The notes under the pieces were generated by a model. The model saw only the letters and a program-made list of their open reading frames with translations, had not been told where the DNA came from and did not search any database. Both the position numbers and the translations under genes were made by a program. DNA of 64,000 nt. Origin: Opitutaceae bacterium (lineage in GTDB: Bacteria > Verrucomicrobiota > Verrucomicrobiia > Opitutales > Opitutaceae). Below, piece by piece: positions 1 to 6,338 of this stretch. Numbering within the stretch: position 1 is the first letter of the stretch; every line of letters begins with the position of its first letter. The stretch covers positions 1 through 64,000 of the forward strand of contig JANQKV010000014.1 in the NCBI GenBank assembly GCA_028280945.1. Direction: 5' to 3'.

Positions 1-43
1 CTTCCACAACTACCGCATCCGCGTCATCGCACAATGCGGTTAA
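1..43 (+). pseudogene. Possible C-terminal end of a coding sequence (transposase-like), cut by the window edge
   Basis: Reading from base 2, the frame gives FHNYRIRVIAQCG and then TAA at 41-43. A basic, aromatic NYR-RVIAQCG ending resembles the last residues of some ISL3-type transposases, but this is memory of a short motif, not an alignment. Only 13 residues are visible, so the call could be wrong, and nothing tells whether the upstream gene is intact. The next identifiable feature downstream is a palindrome and then a tRNA gene. Confidence 0.3.
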
Positions 44-114
44 CCTCCCTCCCTAAAAATGCCTCTCCGCAGCAATCCCCCACTTTTTGGTGTAGACCCC
101 TCGCTTTCACCACA

Positions 115-149
115 GGCTGGCCTGCCAGCCGAAGCCTTGGCGAAGGCTT
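115..149. repeat. REP-like double palindrome downstream of the tRNA
   Basis: There are two adjacent perfect hairpins. GGCTGGC (115-121) pairs with GCCAGCC (124-130) across 2 bases. AAGCCTT (132-138) pairs with AAGGCTT (143-149) across GGCG. On the minus strand this follows the tRNA 3' end, so it could help end or process the transcript, but there is no U-run. The GAAGCCTTGGCGAAGGCT core resembles REP-type elements that occur in many copies in this kind of genome; copy number cannot be judged here. Confidence 0.6.
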
Positions 150-166
150 GTTCGCCTCTGGCGAGC

Positions 167-241
167 TGGTGCCCCCGCTGGGAATCGAACCCAGATTAAC
201 GGTTTAGGAAACCGCGGTTCTATCCATTGAACTACAGGGAC
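167..241 (-). tRNA. tRNA-Arg (anticodon CCU)
   Basis: The reverse strand folds as a full cloverleaf. The acceptor GTCCCTG pairs with CGGGGGC (with G-U pairs), and the D stem is GTTC/GAAC. The anticodon stem GCGGT/ACCGT holds loop TTCCTAA, giving anticodon CCT, which reads AGG. The T arm is CTGGG-TTCGATT-CCCAG, discriminator A. The CCA end is encoded in the DNA (167-169). The gene reads away from the methyltransferase that starts at 330. The anticodon call is firm because the loop is canonical. Confidence 0.95.
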
Positions 242-329
242 GGATGACCTTGGCCAAAAAAGCCACTCCGACCACTCGCGACAAGTCCGGATCGACTTGG
301 GTCGCAGGATCGTCACGGTCGGTTGCTCC

Positions 330-1055
330 ATGTCTGCCAACTTCGAAGAGATTGACTATCAGGAAACCCCCCTGGGGCCCGTGAGTCTGCGACGCCAGCG
401 CCTCAAGATACTGGGCGACCGCGAGATCCATGAAGTGAAGTTGGGCAACGATTATTTGATGTCCTCACTTTTCACCAAGGTGGAGGAGGAACTGGCACGT
501 TCGGGACTCACCGCAACACCGGGTGATAAACTGACGGTGGTGGTGGGAGGCCTGGGCCTCGGATACACTGCCTGGACCGCGCTGCAGGATCCACGGGTAA
601 TGGAACTCATCGTGATCGACTACCTGCAACCGGTCATCGACTGGCACCGTCGCGGCCTCGTGCCCTTGGGGCCGAAGCTCACCGGCGATGCGCGCTGCCG
701 CTTCGAACACGGGGATTTCTTCGCCATGGCCCATGCCGACGGACCGGGTTTTGATCCTGGGCACCCCCAGCGCCAATTCGATGCCGTGCTGCTCGATATC
801 GATCACTCGCCCGACCATCTGCTGCACCAACGGCACGCCGGGTTTTATTCCGCCGAAGGACTGCAGAGTTTTTCACGACTGATTCGGCCGGGAGGCGTGT
901 TCGGCCTGTGGTCGGATGATCCACCCGAGGAACAGTTTTTGGCCCATCTCAATCAAGTCTTCGCGACGGTGAAGACGGAAGTGGTCGCGTTCCCCAACCC
1001 GTTTCTGCACCGCGATTCGCACAGCACCGTCTACGTGTGCCAACGGGCCGAATGA
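330..1055 (+). CDS. Spermidine-synthase-like class I SAM-dependent methyltransferase
   Basis: This is a 241-residue soluble protein. The Rossmann glycine motif VVVGGLGLGYTAW lies near residue 70, followed by an acidic strand end (ELIVIDYLQPVIDWH). FDAVLLDIDHSPDHLL matches the spermidine-synthase/PABMT arrangement, and IRPGGVFGLWSDD is the usual post-motif III loop. These show a SAM or decarboxylated-SAM fold. The acceptor is unknown, and no SpeD decarboxylase is nearby, so polyamine synthesis is not supported. An in-frame TTG at 297 is possible, but the ATG at 330 leaves a cleaner N-terminus. It converges tail to tail with the kinase ending at 1061. Confidence 0.75.
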   Translation: MSANFEEIDYQETPLGPVSLRRQRLKILGDREIHEVKLGNDYLMSSLFTKVEEELARSGLTATPGDKLTVVVGGLGLGYTAWTALQDPRVMELIVIDYLQPVIDWHRRGLVPLGPKLTGDARCRFEHGDFFAMAHADGPGFDPGHPQRQFDAVLLDIDHSPDHLLHQRHAGFYSAEGLQSFSRLIRPGGVFGLWSDDPPEEQFLAHLNQVFATVKTEVVAFPNPFLHRDSHSTVYVCQRAE

Positions 1056-1060
1056 CTGGA

Positions 1061-2842
1061 TCAACCTTCCGCCAGCTCCACCCGTCGTTCGTATTCGAGC
1101 CAACCTTCGGACAACGCAACCAGCATGGCGGCCTGGTTCAGCGGCCGGGGTACGTAGGCATCCGCTCCGGCATCCAATAAACTCTCCACCCCTTGCACGG
1201 TTTGATCGCCGCTGACCGCGATCAGACAGGGCAGGATTTCACAGCGGTCGCAGGCTCGAAGGACCAGGGCAATCTCCCGCACTTCGGTTGGCCCGTGGGC
1301 GATGGACGCCACGATGATCGCCGGTGGCTCCGCTTCCACCGTGCGGCTCAACTCCTGGATTTGGCTGCAGGCTGGAGGTGTGACGTGAGTCGCCGCCGCA
1401 ACCACTTCGACCAGTCGTTCTCGCGAGCCAGGATCGCGATCGATCACCACCAAACGACTGGCCAGTCGCTCAAGTTGATCGGGCCGCAGCGAAAGCGGCC
1501 CCTTCTGCTCAGGTTGGCTTTCGGACAAACCATGACCAGCGGCCGGGGCGGTCAAAATGAGCGTCGCCCGCCAAGGTGCGGCCAAGGACGCATTCACGCG
1601 CAGGTCTGCCCCCTGCATCTCGGCCAGCCGCTGTGCGATGGCCAGGCTTACGGTGGCCGCATCGTAAGTGCGGGTATCATCCAATGAGACCGGCCGGAGT
1701 CGATCCTGCGCCGCCGATGGTCGGCCCGGGGTTCCCGGCGCGGGACGAGCCTCCACCGAAAACGCCAGACGCAGTCGTGCCTTGTGAACGGTCAAAACCG
1801 GCTGCACCTTCAGGCGCATTTGCAATCGTTTGATGCCCGCCCGGGACAAGGCGACCCGGACCAGGTGCTGGAGCAGCTGACGCAACCGTTCGCCGTCGAA
1901 CTCGGCGCATTCCTTTTCCGGAGCCACCAACTCACATTGGACGCCCACGCCCATCGATTCACCCGCCGATTCGACCCAGGACTCGAGGCTGCGCATCCAC
2001 CCGGAAAGTTGATTTGACGCAGGTCTGGTCTCGGTGGCATCGGCCTCGGCCGACGTGTAGTCGATCATGCGGTCGGTTGCGGCGGAGAGTTCCTGCGCGG
2101 CTTTCAGGATGCGTTCCGCCGACATCGCCGAATTGGTATCGCGCAAGCTCTGCTTCAACAGGTCGGCATAGCCTTGGATGACTGATAACGGTGATCGCAC
2201 GTCGTGGCCGATCGTGGCGAACAAGGCCCGGGTTTGCTGGCGACGCGCTTCCTCGCGCTCCGACTCACCCACTTCATGAGAACGCCGTAGGTGACGCTCC
2301 AACAAGCCGGCTACGGTGGGGGCAACGGCGTTGAACACCGCCTCATGCCACCTTCCCAAGGAGTCGGTGCGCTCATAATCCTGCGTGGCCATGACCCCGA
2401 TGACTTCGCCCCCTGAGCACAGGGGCACCCCCAGCCATACCTGGCTCGGCACGGCAAAATTCACGATCTCACCCGCGGCCAGCAGCGTGTTGGCCTCCTC
2501 GCGCCCCAACAGCAGGGATTTGCGGGAAAGGAAGACACGATCCGTGAGTCCCAAGCCATTCATGGGACGATCGACGTGACGGTCATGGGGATCGCGGCAA
2601 TACAGAAACCGAATTCGCGGCGGTGAGGATTCCACCCGTGCGATGAAAAGGTTGGGCAAGTGCATCAAATCCTGCAGCACCAGGTCGATTTCCTCCCCGA
2701 GCCCTACCATCGTCAGCTTCCGCTCGCCCAACTGGCTGAGGAGAAGCAGTGCCTGCCCCAACCCCGGCACGACCACACCGGCGAGATCCGTCGCATCGGG
2801 GTCGCGAGGAGGAGGCGAAGGCGGCCGAAATTCAGCAGACAC
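1061..2842 (-). CDS. GAF-domain hybrid sensor kinase with degenerate ATPase and receiver domains
   Basis: The order is an N-terminal helix, a GAF-like sensor domain, a coiled linker, a HisKA dimerisation domain with an intact H-box (ATIGHDVRSPLSVIQGY, about residue 210), an ATPase-like region and a C-terminal receiver-like domain. The ATPase region lacks a recognisable N-box Asn (HLVRVALSRA) and the DxGxG loops. The receiver starts VVIDRDP, but its phosphorylation site reads VASIAHGP with no Asp, and the usual KP is RPL. It may therefore be a phosphate-independent regulator. I chose the GTG at 2842 because the sequence upstream is low-complexity; an ATG at 2908 in the same frame is the alternative. 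Confidence 0.7.
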   Translation of the reverse strand: MSAEFRPPSPPPRDPDATDLAGVVVPGLGQALLLLSQLGERKLTMVGLGEEIDLVLQDLMHLPNLFIARVESSPPRIRFLYCRDPHDRHVDRPMNGLGLTDRVFLSRKSLLLGREEANTLLAAGEIVNFAVPSQVWLGVPLCSGGEVIGVMATQDYERTDSLGRWHEAVFNAVAPTVAGLLERHLRRSHEVGESEREEARRQQTRALFATIGHDVRSPLSVIQGYADLLKQSLRDTNSAMSAERILKAAQELSAATDRMIDYTSAEADATETRPASNQLSGWMRSLESWVESAGESMGVGVQCELVAPEKECAEFDGERLRQLLQHLVRVALSRAGIKRLQMRLKVQPVLTVHKARLRLAFSVEARPAPGTPGRPSAAQDRLRPVSLDDTRTYDAATVSLAIAQRLAEMQGADLRVNASLAAPWRATLILTAPAAGHGLSESQPEQKGPLSLRPDQLERLASRLVVIDRDPGSRERLVEVVAAATHVTPPACSQIQELSRTVEAEPPAIIVASIAHGPTEVREIALVLRACDRCEILPCLIAVSGDQTVQGVESLLDAGADAYVPRPLNQAAMLVALSEGWLEYERRVELAEG

Positions 2843-2970
2843 GGCCCCGATTTGAACCCATCCACGACAGCGCGCCAATGCCGAAGATTGCGTAGTTCTT
2901 CCCCACACAGTGAAACCCGACCACCAGCCGTCCTTGCATTTTTGGATCGAAGAACTCCACTGGGTGCGCC

Positions 2971-3366
2971 ATGCCCCTCCCTCTTCGCATTGCCCACGCC
3001 ACCATGGCCGTGCTTTTTGCTCTGTCGGCGTTGCTCCAATTCAACGATCCCAACCCCCTGGCTTGGATCGTGATCTATCTGCTCGCGGCTGGGGCGACCG
3101 GATTCGCTGTCATCAAAAGATGGCCCTGTGCCCAGATTATGGGAGGGATCGTGCTGGTCGCGGCTTTGATCAGCGAGATCCCCTACCTCACCAATCAGGC
3201 GTGGCAGACTCCCTTCGGTGACCTTACGCAAGAGTGGACCATGACCAGCGAAGCCATCGTCGATGGTCGGGAATTCTACGCGTTGATCTGGATTATTTCC
3301 TGGATGATCTTGGTTGTCGTCAGCGCCCGCCGCGCTCAGAAACAAGTCGCACCAGCAGGCGCCTGA
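2971..3366 (+). CDS. TMEM220-like four-helix membrane protein
   Basis: This 131-residue protein has four hydrophobic segments (roughly residues 10-25, 31-48, 55-70 and 102-120). The N-terminal stretch ALSALLQFNDPNPLAWIVIY closely fits the transmembrane 220 family, whose function is unknown. It starts with ATG at 2971, divergent from the sensor kinase, so the two share a roughly 130-bp upstream region. Nothing catalytic is visible. The C-terminus is short and basic (RRAQKQ), which places it at the cytoplasmic side by the positive-inside rule. Confidence 0.75.
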   Translation: MPLPLRIAHATMAVLFALSALLQFNDPNPLAWIVIYLLAAGATGFAVIKRWPCAQIMGGIVLVAALISEIPYLTNQAWQTPFGDLTQEWTMTSEAIVDGREFYALIWIISWMILVVVSARRAQKQVAPAGA

Positions 3367-3411
3367 CCCAAGCCTGTGGAACAAATCAACCCACCTGCCC
3401 TCTCATTGCTG

Positions 3412-4098
3412 ATGCCTGCTTCTCCCCTTCGCCTCATCGGAGCCATCGCTGCCTTCTCCACGACTTGGCTGGCCGCCGAGTCACCCCCTGCTCCGACGCC
3501 AGTCGAGGACGACGCCACGACCGCGTCAGCTCCGGCCGAAGTTGAAGGCTACTTTTTGTCCCGGCTCGCCCAAATTGAATCCCTTGCCACGGGCGTGCAT
3601 GAGCTCTCCCGGCAGGAACAGGCCAATCTGGAAAACCTGATTGCCTACGAGGTGAACGCCGCCCGGGCCGGCGGAGTCAACGGATTTGCCCGGACCTTCA
3701 GCGAACGGCGCACCGAAGCCGAGCTCGAGGCCACTGGCATTGAGCGCCTGAGCGACGAGCAACGGGAGCGACTCGATCAGCACATCGCGGGATTCATCGC
3801 CGACCAACCGATCTCCTACGTCTTTCGCGGCGACCGGGTCGGGCGGGGCGGACAGACCCGGCCCGACCGCGGCGAATTCACGGGTCGCGGCCCTTTGCTC
3901 AACGTCAGCGGATCGGTCACGCTCGAGGTGGGAGGTGGAAGCGGCGGTTCGTATTACGGCGGTTCTGCCACGACGGTGATCAGCGACCCGAAAGGACGCT
4001 TTAACGCCGTGATCTCGTTTGGCACCATGAAGGGTGACGTGCCGTACTACTACGACGACTATTACGGCCGTCCTCGTGGGCCCTACCGGCCGCGATAG
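3412..4098 (+). CDS. Exported protein of unknown function with a Gly/Tyr-rich C-terminus
   Basis: From the ATG at 3412, the 228 residues open with a signal-peptide-like segment ending WLAAES. An acidic/alanine linker, a helical middle (residues about 45-125, rich in E, R and L, with a repeated LSRQEQANLENLI / LSDEQRERLDQHI pattern) and a Gly/Ser/Tyr-rich tail (YYYDDYYGRPRGPYRPR) follow. The two similar helical stretches suggest an internal duplication. It sits 21 bp before the sigma-factor gene and may be part of the same exported-protein cluster. A GTG at 3376 is a longer alternative start. I do not recognise the family. Confidence 0.6.
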   Translation: MPASPLRLIGAIAAFSTTWLAAESPPAPTPVEDDATTASAPAEVEGYFLSRLAQIESLATGVHELSRQEQANLENLIAYEVNAARAGGVNGFARTFSERRTEAELEATGIERLSDEQRERLDQHIAGFIADQPISYVFRGDRVGRGGQTRPDRGEFTGRGPLLNVSGSVTLEVGGGSGGSYYGGSATTVISDPKGRFNAVISFGTMKGDVPYYYDDYYGRPRGPYRPR

Positions 4099-4119
4099 GC
4101 TGGCCCGCCCGAGCGGCCC

Positions 4120-4719
4120 ATGGAGGCAACTGAAACCGCCGCTCAAGAAAAGGCGTGGATCAACGCCGCCCAGTCGGGCGATGAGACTGCGTTCGGCGAA
4201 CTCATGCAGCTGCACTACGAGCAGGTGTTCCGCACCGTGCTGGCCGTCGTGCGCAACGAACACGATGCCCGAGAGATTTGCCAAGACGTCTGGGTAAAGG
4301 CCTGGCAGCAACTGACCCAGTTCCGGGGCGACTCGAAGTTCACCACCTGGCTCCATCCGATCGCAGTGCGCAAAGCCGTTGATCACTTGCGCAAGCGTCG
4401 ACGCTGGTATGACCGTTTCCTGCCTTTGGGAGGAACCCGCGACGACAATCCTGATGCTCCGCCCGCCCCGGAACCGGCCGACGACCAGCCATCCGCGCCC
4501 GATCAACTCGAATCTGCTGAAAAACACGAGCGTTTTGAATATTTGCTGGCTTCATTGCCTCCCAAACAAAGAGCCGTGCTCGCCTTGCGTGAGATTCAGG
4601 GTCTAACCTACGACGAAATCGCCCAAGCCCTCGGTTGCCGCCGAGGCACCGTCATGTCCCGCCTCTTCCACGCCCGCCGCCAGCTCGCTCAAAAACTCCG
4701 CGAAACACCATGCGATTGA
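4120..4719 (+). CDS. RNA polymerase sigma factor, ECF subfamily
   Basis: The 199-residue protein has sigma region 2 (about residues 20-90, including EICQDVWVKAWQQLTQFRGD and FTTWLHPIAVRKAVDHLRKR) and region 4 (about 140-190: LPPKQRAVLALREIQGLTYDEIAQALG then GTVMSRLFHARRQLAQKL). The linker between them is long, proline-rich and acidic. It overlaps the next gene by 10 bp, so the two are translated together. The zinc-finger anti-sigma candidate lies two genes downstream at 5665. The family normally responds to an envelope or extracytoplasmic signal; the signal is unknown here. Confidence 0.92.
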   Translation: MEATETAAQEKAWINAAQSGDETAFGELMQLHYEQVFRTVLAVVRNEHDAREICQDVWVKAWQQLTQFRGDSKFTTWLHPIAVRKAVDHLRKRRRWYDRFLPLGGTRDDNPDAPPAPEPADDQPSAPDQLESAEKHERFEYLLASLPPKQRAVLALREIQGLTYDEIAQALGCRRGTVMSRLFHARRQLAQKLRETPCD

Positions 4720-5162
4720 CCCTCCGATTCCTACCCTTCTGCGCGCTCTTGCTCGCCATCGTGCTGCCCTCGAAGGCAGCGGCAGCCGGAGATGAAGTCA
4801 CCGTTCGCGCCATCCTTGTCGCCGCCTCTCGGGAAGCCGGTGAAACCGATCGCAGCCTCGCCCGCTATGAGTCCACCCTTCGCCGCATCCTGCGCTTCGA
4901 GAGTTTTAAACAACTCGGCTCCGGTCGGGACCGAGCCGCGCTCCCCGGTGAGGGCTCCCTTGGCGTGGGCCAGGGGCAGTCGTTGAGTTTTAAAGCGGAA
5001 AGTGCGGACAATGACCGGATTCGACTCCAACTCCAATGGCAGGGAAACGGTCGCACGTTCATGCGCACAGGGCTCGTGCTCCGCTCCGGCGTGCCCGCGG
5101 TGCTGGGTGGCCCGAGCCGTCCGGACGGTGGCGTTTACGCGCTGATCGTGATCGCCGACTGA
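4710..5162 (+). CDS. Small exported protein co-translated with the ECF sigma factor
   Basis: The ATG at 4710 overlaps the sigma gene stop. The 150 residues start with a clear signal peptide (MRLTLRF then FCALLLAIVLPSKAAAA) and continue as a beta-rich domain with paired strands (GQSLSFKAESADNDRIRLQLQW and later FMRTGLVLRSG). It has no cysteines after the signal and no catalytic motif. The tight coupling suggests that it acts in the same envelope-response circuit or is a target of the sigma factor. The family is not recognised. A longer in-frame start at 4635 would lie wholly inside the sigma gene and lose the signal peptide, so it was rejected. Confidence 0.7.
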   Translation: MRLTLRFLPFCALLLAIVLPSKAAAAGDEVTVRAILVAASREAGETDRSLARYESTLRRILRFESFKQLGSGRDRAALPGEGSLGVGQGQSLSFKAESADNDRIRLQLQWQGNGRTFMRTGLVLRSGVPAVLGGPSRPDGGVYALIVIAD

Positions 5163-5194
5163 CCGGAAATCTTTTTTTGAAAAAAAATGAATAG

Positions 5195-5241
5195 GGTCTC
5201 CGCCGGTTCCGTCCCAACGGGCGTAACTCAACTTGGAGACC
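5195..5241 (+). promoter_or_regulatory. Inverted repeat that would pair with the ribosome-binding site of the 5245 gene
   Basis: GGTCTCC (5195-5201) is a perfect complement of GGAGACC (5235-5241). The right arm contains the GGAG ribosome-binding site 6 bases before the ATG at 5245. If transcribed, the stem would hide that site. The 33-base loop contains CGTCCC, which could be part of an ECF-type promoter, and an A/T-run lies just upstream. Either a regulated leader or a chance repeat would explain it. Confidence 0.35.
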
Positions 5242-5244
5242 ACT

Positions 5245-5646
5245 ATGAAAACCACCCTCATTGCCCTCACAGCCATCGCCGCCCTCACGTTCTCCCCTCG
5301 CCAAGCCCAGGCCTTGGGCGACAAGGAAGCTGCCATCCTCGGCGGTTTGCTGGGTGGAGCCCTCATCGGCGCGGCGATCAATGATGCCTTCGATGACGAT
5401 TATGTCGAAGTCCGCTACCGTGACCGCGATCGTTGCAGCCCCCGCTACGGCTACGACCGCCACTATGGCTACGACCGCCACTACGATCGCGGAGGCTACT
5501 GGACCTACCGCACGGTCAAAGTCTGGGTGCCGCGCCGCGTCTGGTATTCCTACGACCACTGCGGCCGCCGGATTAAGCACTACCAGCGCGGTTATTGGAC
5601 GCACCGGAAAGAAAAAGTCTGGGTGGAACGCCGTGGCCGCTGGTAA
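5245..5646 (+). CDS. Small exported Tyr/Arg-rich protein with a glycine-zipper-like segment
   Basis: The ATG at 5245 has a good ribosome-binding site (GGAG, 6-base spacing). The signal peptide ends at about AQA (residue 22). A glycine-zipper-like hydrophobic segment (AAILGGLLGGALIGAAIND) follows, and the rest is an Arg/Tyr/Asp-rich tail with repeats such as YGYDRHYGYDRHYDRGGYW and two similar blocks (VKVWVPRRVWY and EKVWVERRGRW). Such proteins are usually periplasmic or surface-associated, but their function is not defined. It lies between the sigma gene and the anti-sigma candidate. The TTG at 5233 is a weaker start. Confidence 0.75.
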   Translation: MKTTLIALTAIAALTFSPRQAQALGDKEAAILGGLLGGALIGAAINDAFDDDYVEVRYRDRDRCSPRYGYDRHYGYDRHYDRGGYWTYRTVKVWVPRRVWYSYDHCGRRIKHYQRGYWTHRKEKVWVERRGRW

Positions 5647-5664
5647 TGTCCAAAAGTTGATCTC

Positions 5665-6204
5665 ATGAACTGCCGCGATGCTGAATCCCAAATCTTCGCC
5701 GCCCGCGACGCCGAACTTGGTGCCGCGGATGCGGCTGTTTTGGAACAGCATCTTGCCGAGTGCCCGCACTGCCGGCGGCTGGCCGAGGGACTCGAAACAG
5801 CCAGCCAATCATGGCGCGAACGCGACACCCGTGTCGCGATGCCGAACCCCGTCCAGGAATGGCACGCGGTGCGCCGTCGCATCCGCCAAGCTGAGAAGTC
5901 CCCGTCCAGGACAACCGGCCTGCCCTCTTGGAACCACCTGCTGCGCCTGGCTGTTCCGCTGGCTGCCGTGTTCGCCATCGTGATTGGCATCACCAACCGC
6001 ATCCAGCCACCCGCGGTTCCCACTGTCACGGAACCTGTCGTCGCCCAGGTCGACTGGTCACATTTTGAAGAGCACTTTGTCCTCGCCCACGCGGAATACG
6101 TGGAAACCGAAAACGAGGATGTCTCTCCGTTCGTCTACCTCGACGAAGAGTCGGGCTGGTTGATCGTCTGGGCCACCGACCCCATCGAACACCCCTCGAT
6201 CTGA
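5665..6204 (+). CDS. Zinc-finger (zf-HC2) anti-sigma factor
   Basis: This 179-residue membrane protein starts with an anti-sigma zinc-binding domain: an N-terminal MNCRDAE and then LEQHLAECPHCRRL (the H-x3-C-x2-C pattern, about residues 29-36). One transmembrane helix follows (about residues 93-112, LRLAVPLAAVFAIVIGI), with an acidic exported tail. This is the usual layout of an anti-sigma factor that holds an ECF sigma at the membrane. The likely partner is the sigma factor at 4120, although two small exported-protein genes separate them. The pairing is inferred from position. Confidence 0.8.
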   Translation: MNCRDAESQIFAARDAELGAADAAVLEQHLAECPHCRRLAEGLETASQSWRERDTRVAMPNPVQEWHAVRRRIRQAEKSPSRTTGLPSWNHLLRLAVPLAAVFAIVIGITNRIQPPAVPTVTEPVVAQVDWSHFEEHFVLAHAEYVETENEDVSPFVYLDEESGWLIVWATDPIEHPSI

Positions 6205-6212
6205 TCGAGTAA

Positions 6213-6226
6213 GTCTCAATTGAGAC
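6213..6226. promoter_or_regulatory. Perfect 14-bp palindrome upstream of the nucleotidase
   Basis: GTCTCAATTGAGAC is identical to its reverse complement. It sits between the anti-sigma gene and the nucleotidase, 18 bases before a second dyad at 6244. It could be an operator half of a compound site. No T-run follows, so a terminator is unlikely. Confidence 0.4.
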
Positions 6227-6243
6227 GACACCCTGCCAGCCAG

Positions 6244-6262
6244 TGTCACGTAATAAGTGACA
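6244..6262. promoter_or_regulatory. 19-bp dyad TGTCAC-N7-GTGACA, candidate operator
   Basis: TGTCACGTAATAAGTGACA has 8 of 9 base pairs symmetrical about base 6253. The same outer hexamers and spacing recur at 37978-37996. It lies 76 bases before the nucleotidase start. Two such near-perfect 19-mers in 64 kb point to a dimeric repressor site, but the regulator is not identified here. Confidence 0.5.
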
Positions 6263-6338
6263 ATCGGCTTCGGGATCGCGCGAAGGGTGGAGAAATCCCG
6301 GGCTGGCCCTGGCGGCTTGGCTCTTCCAACCTATCCGT

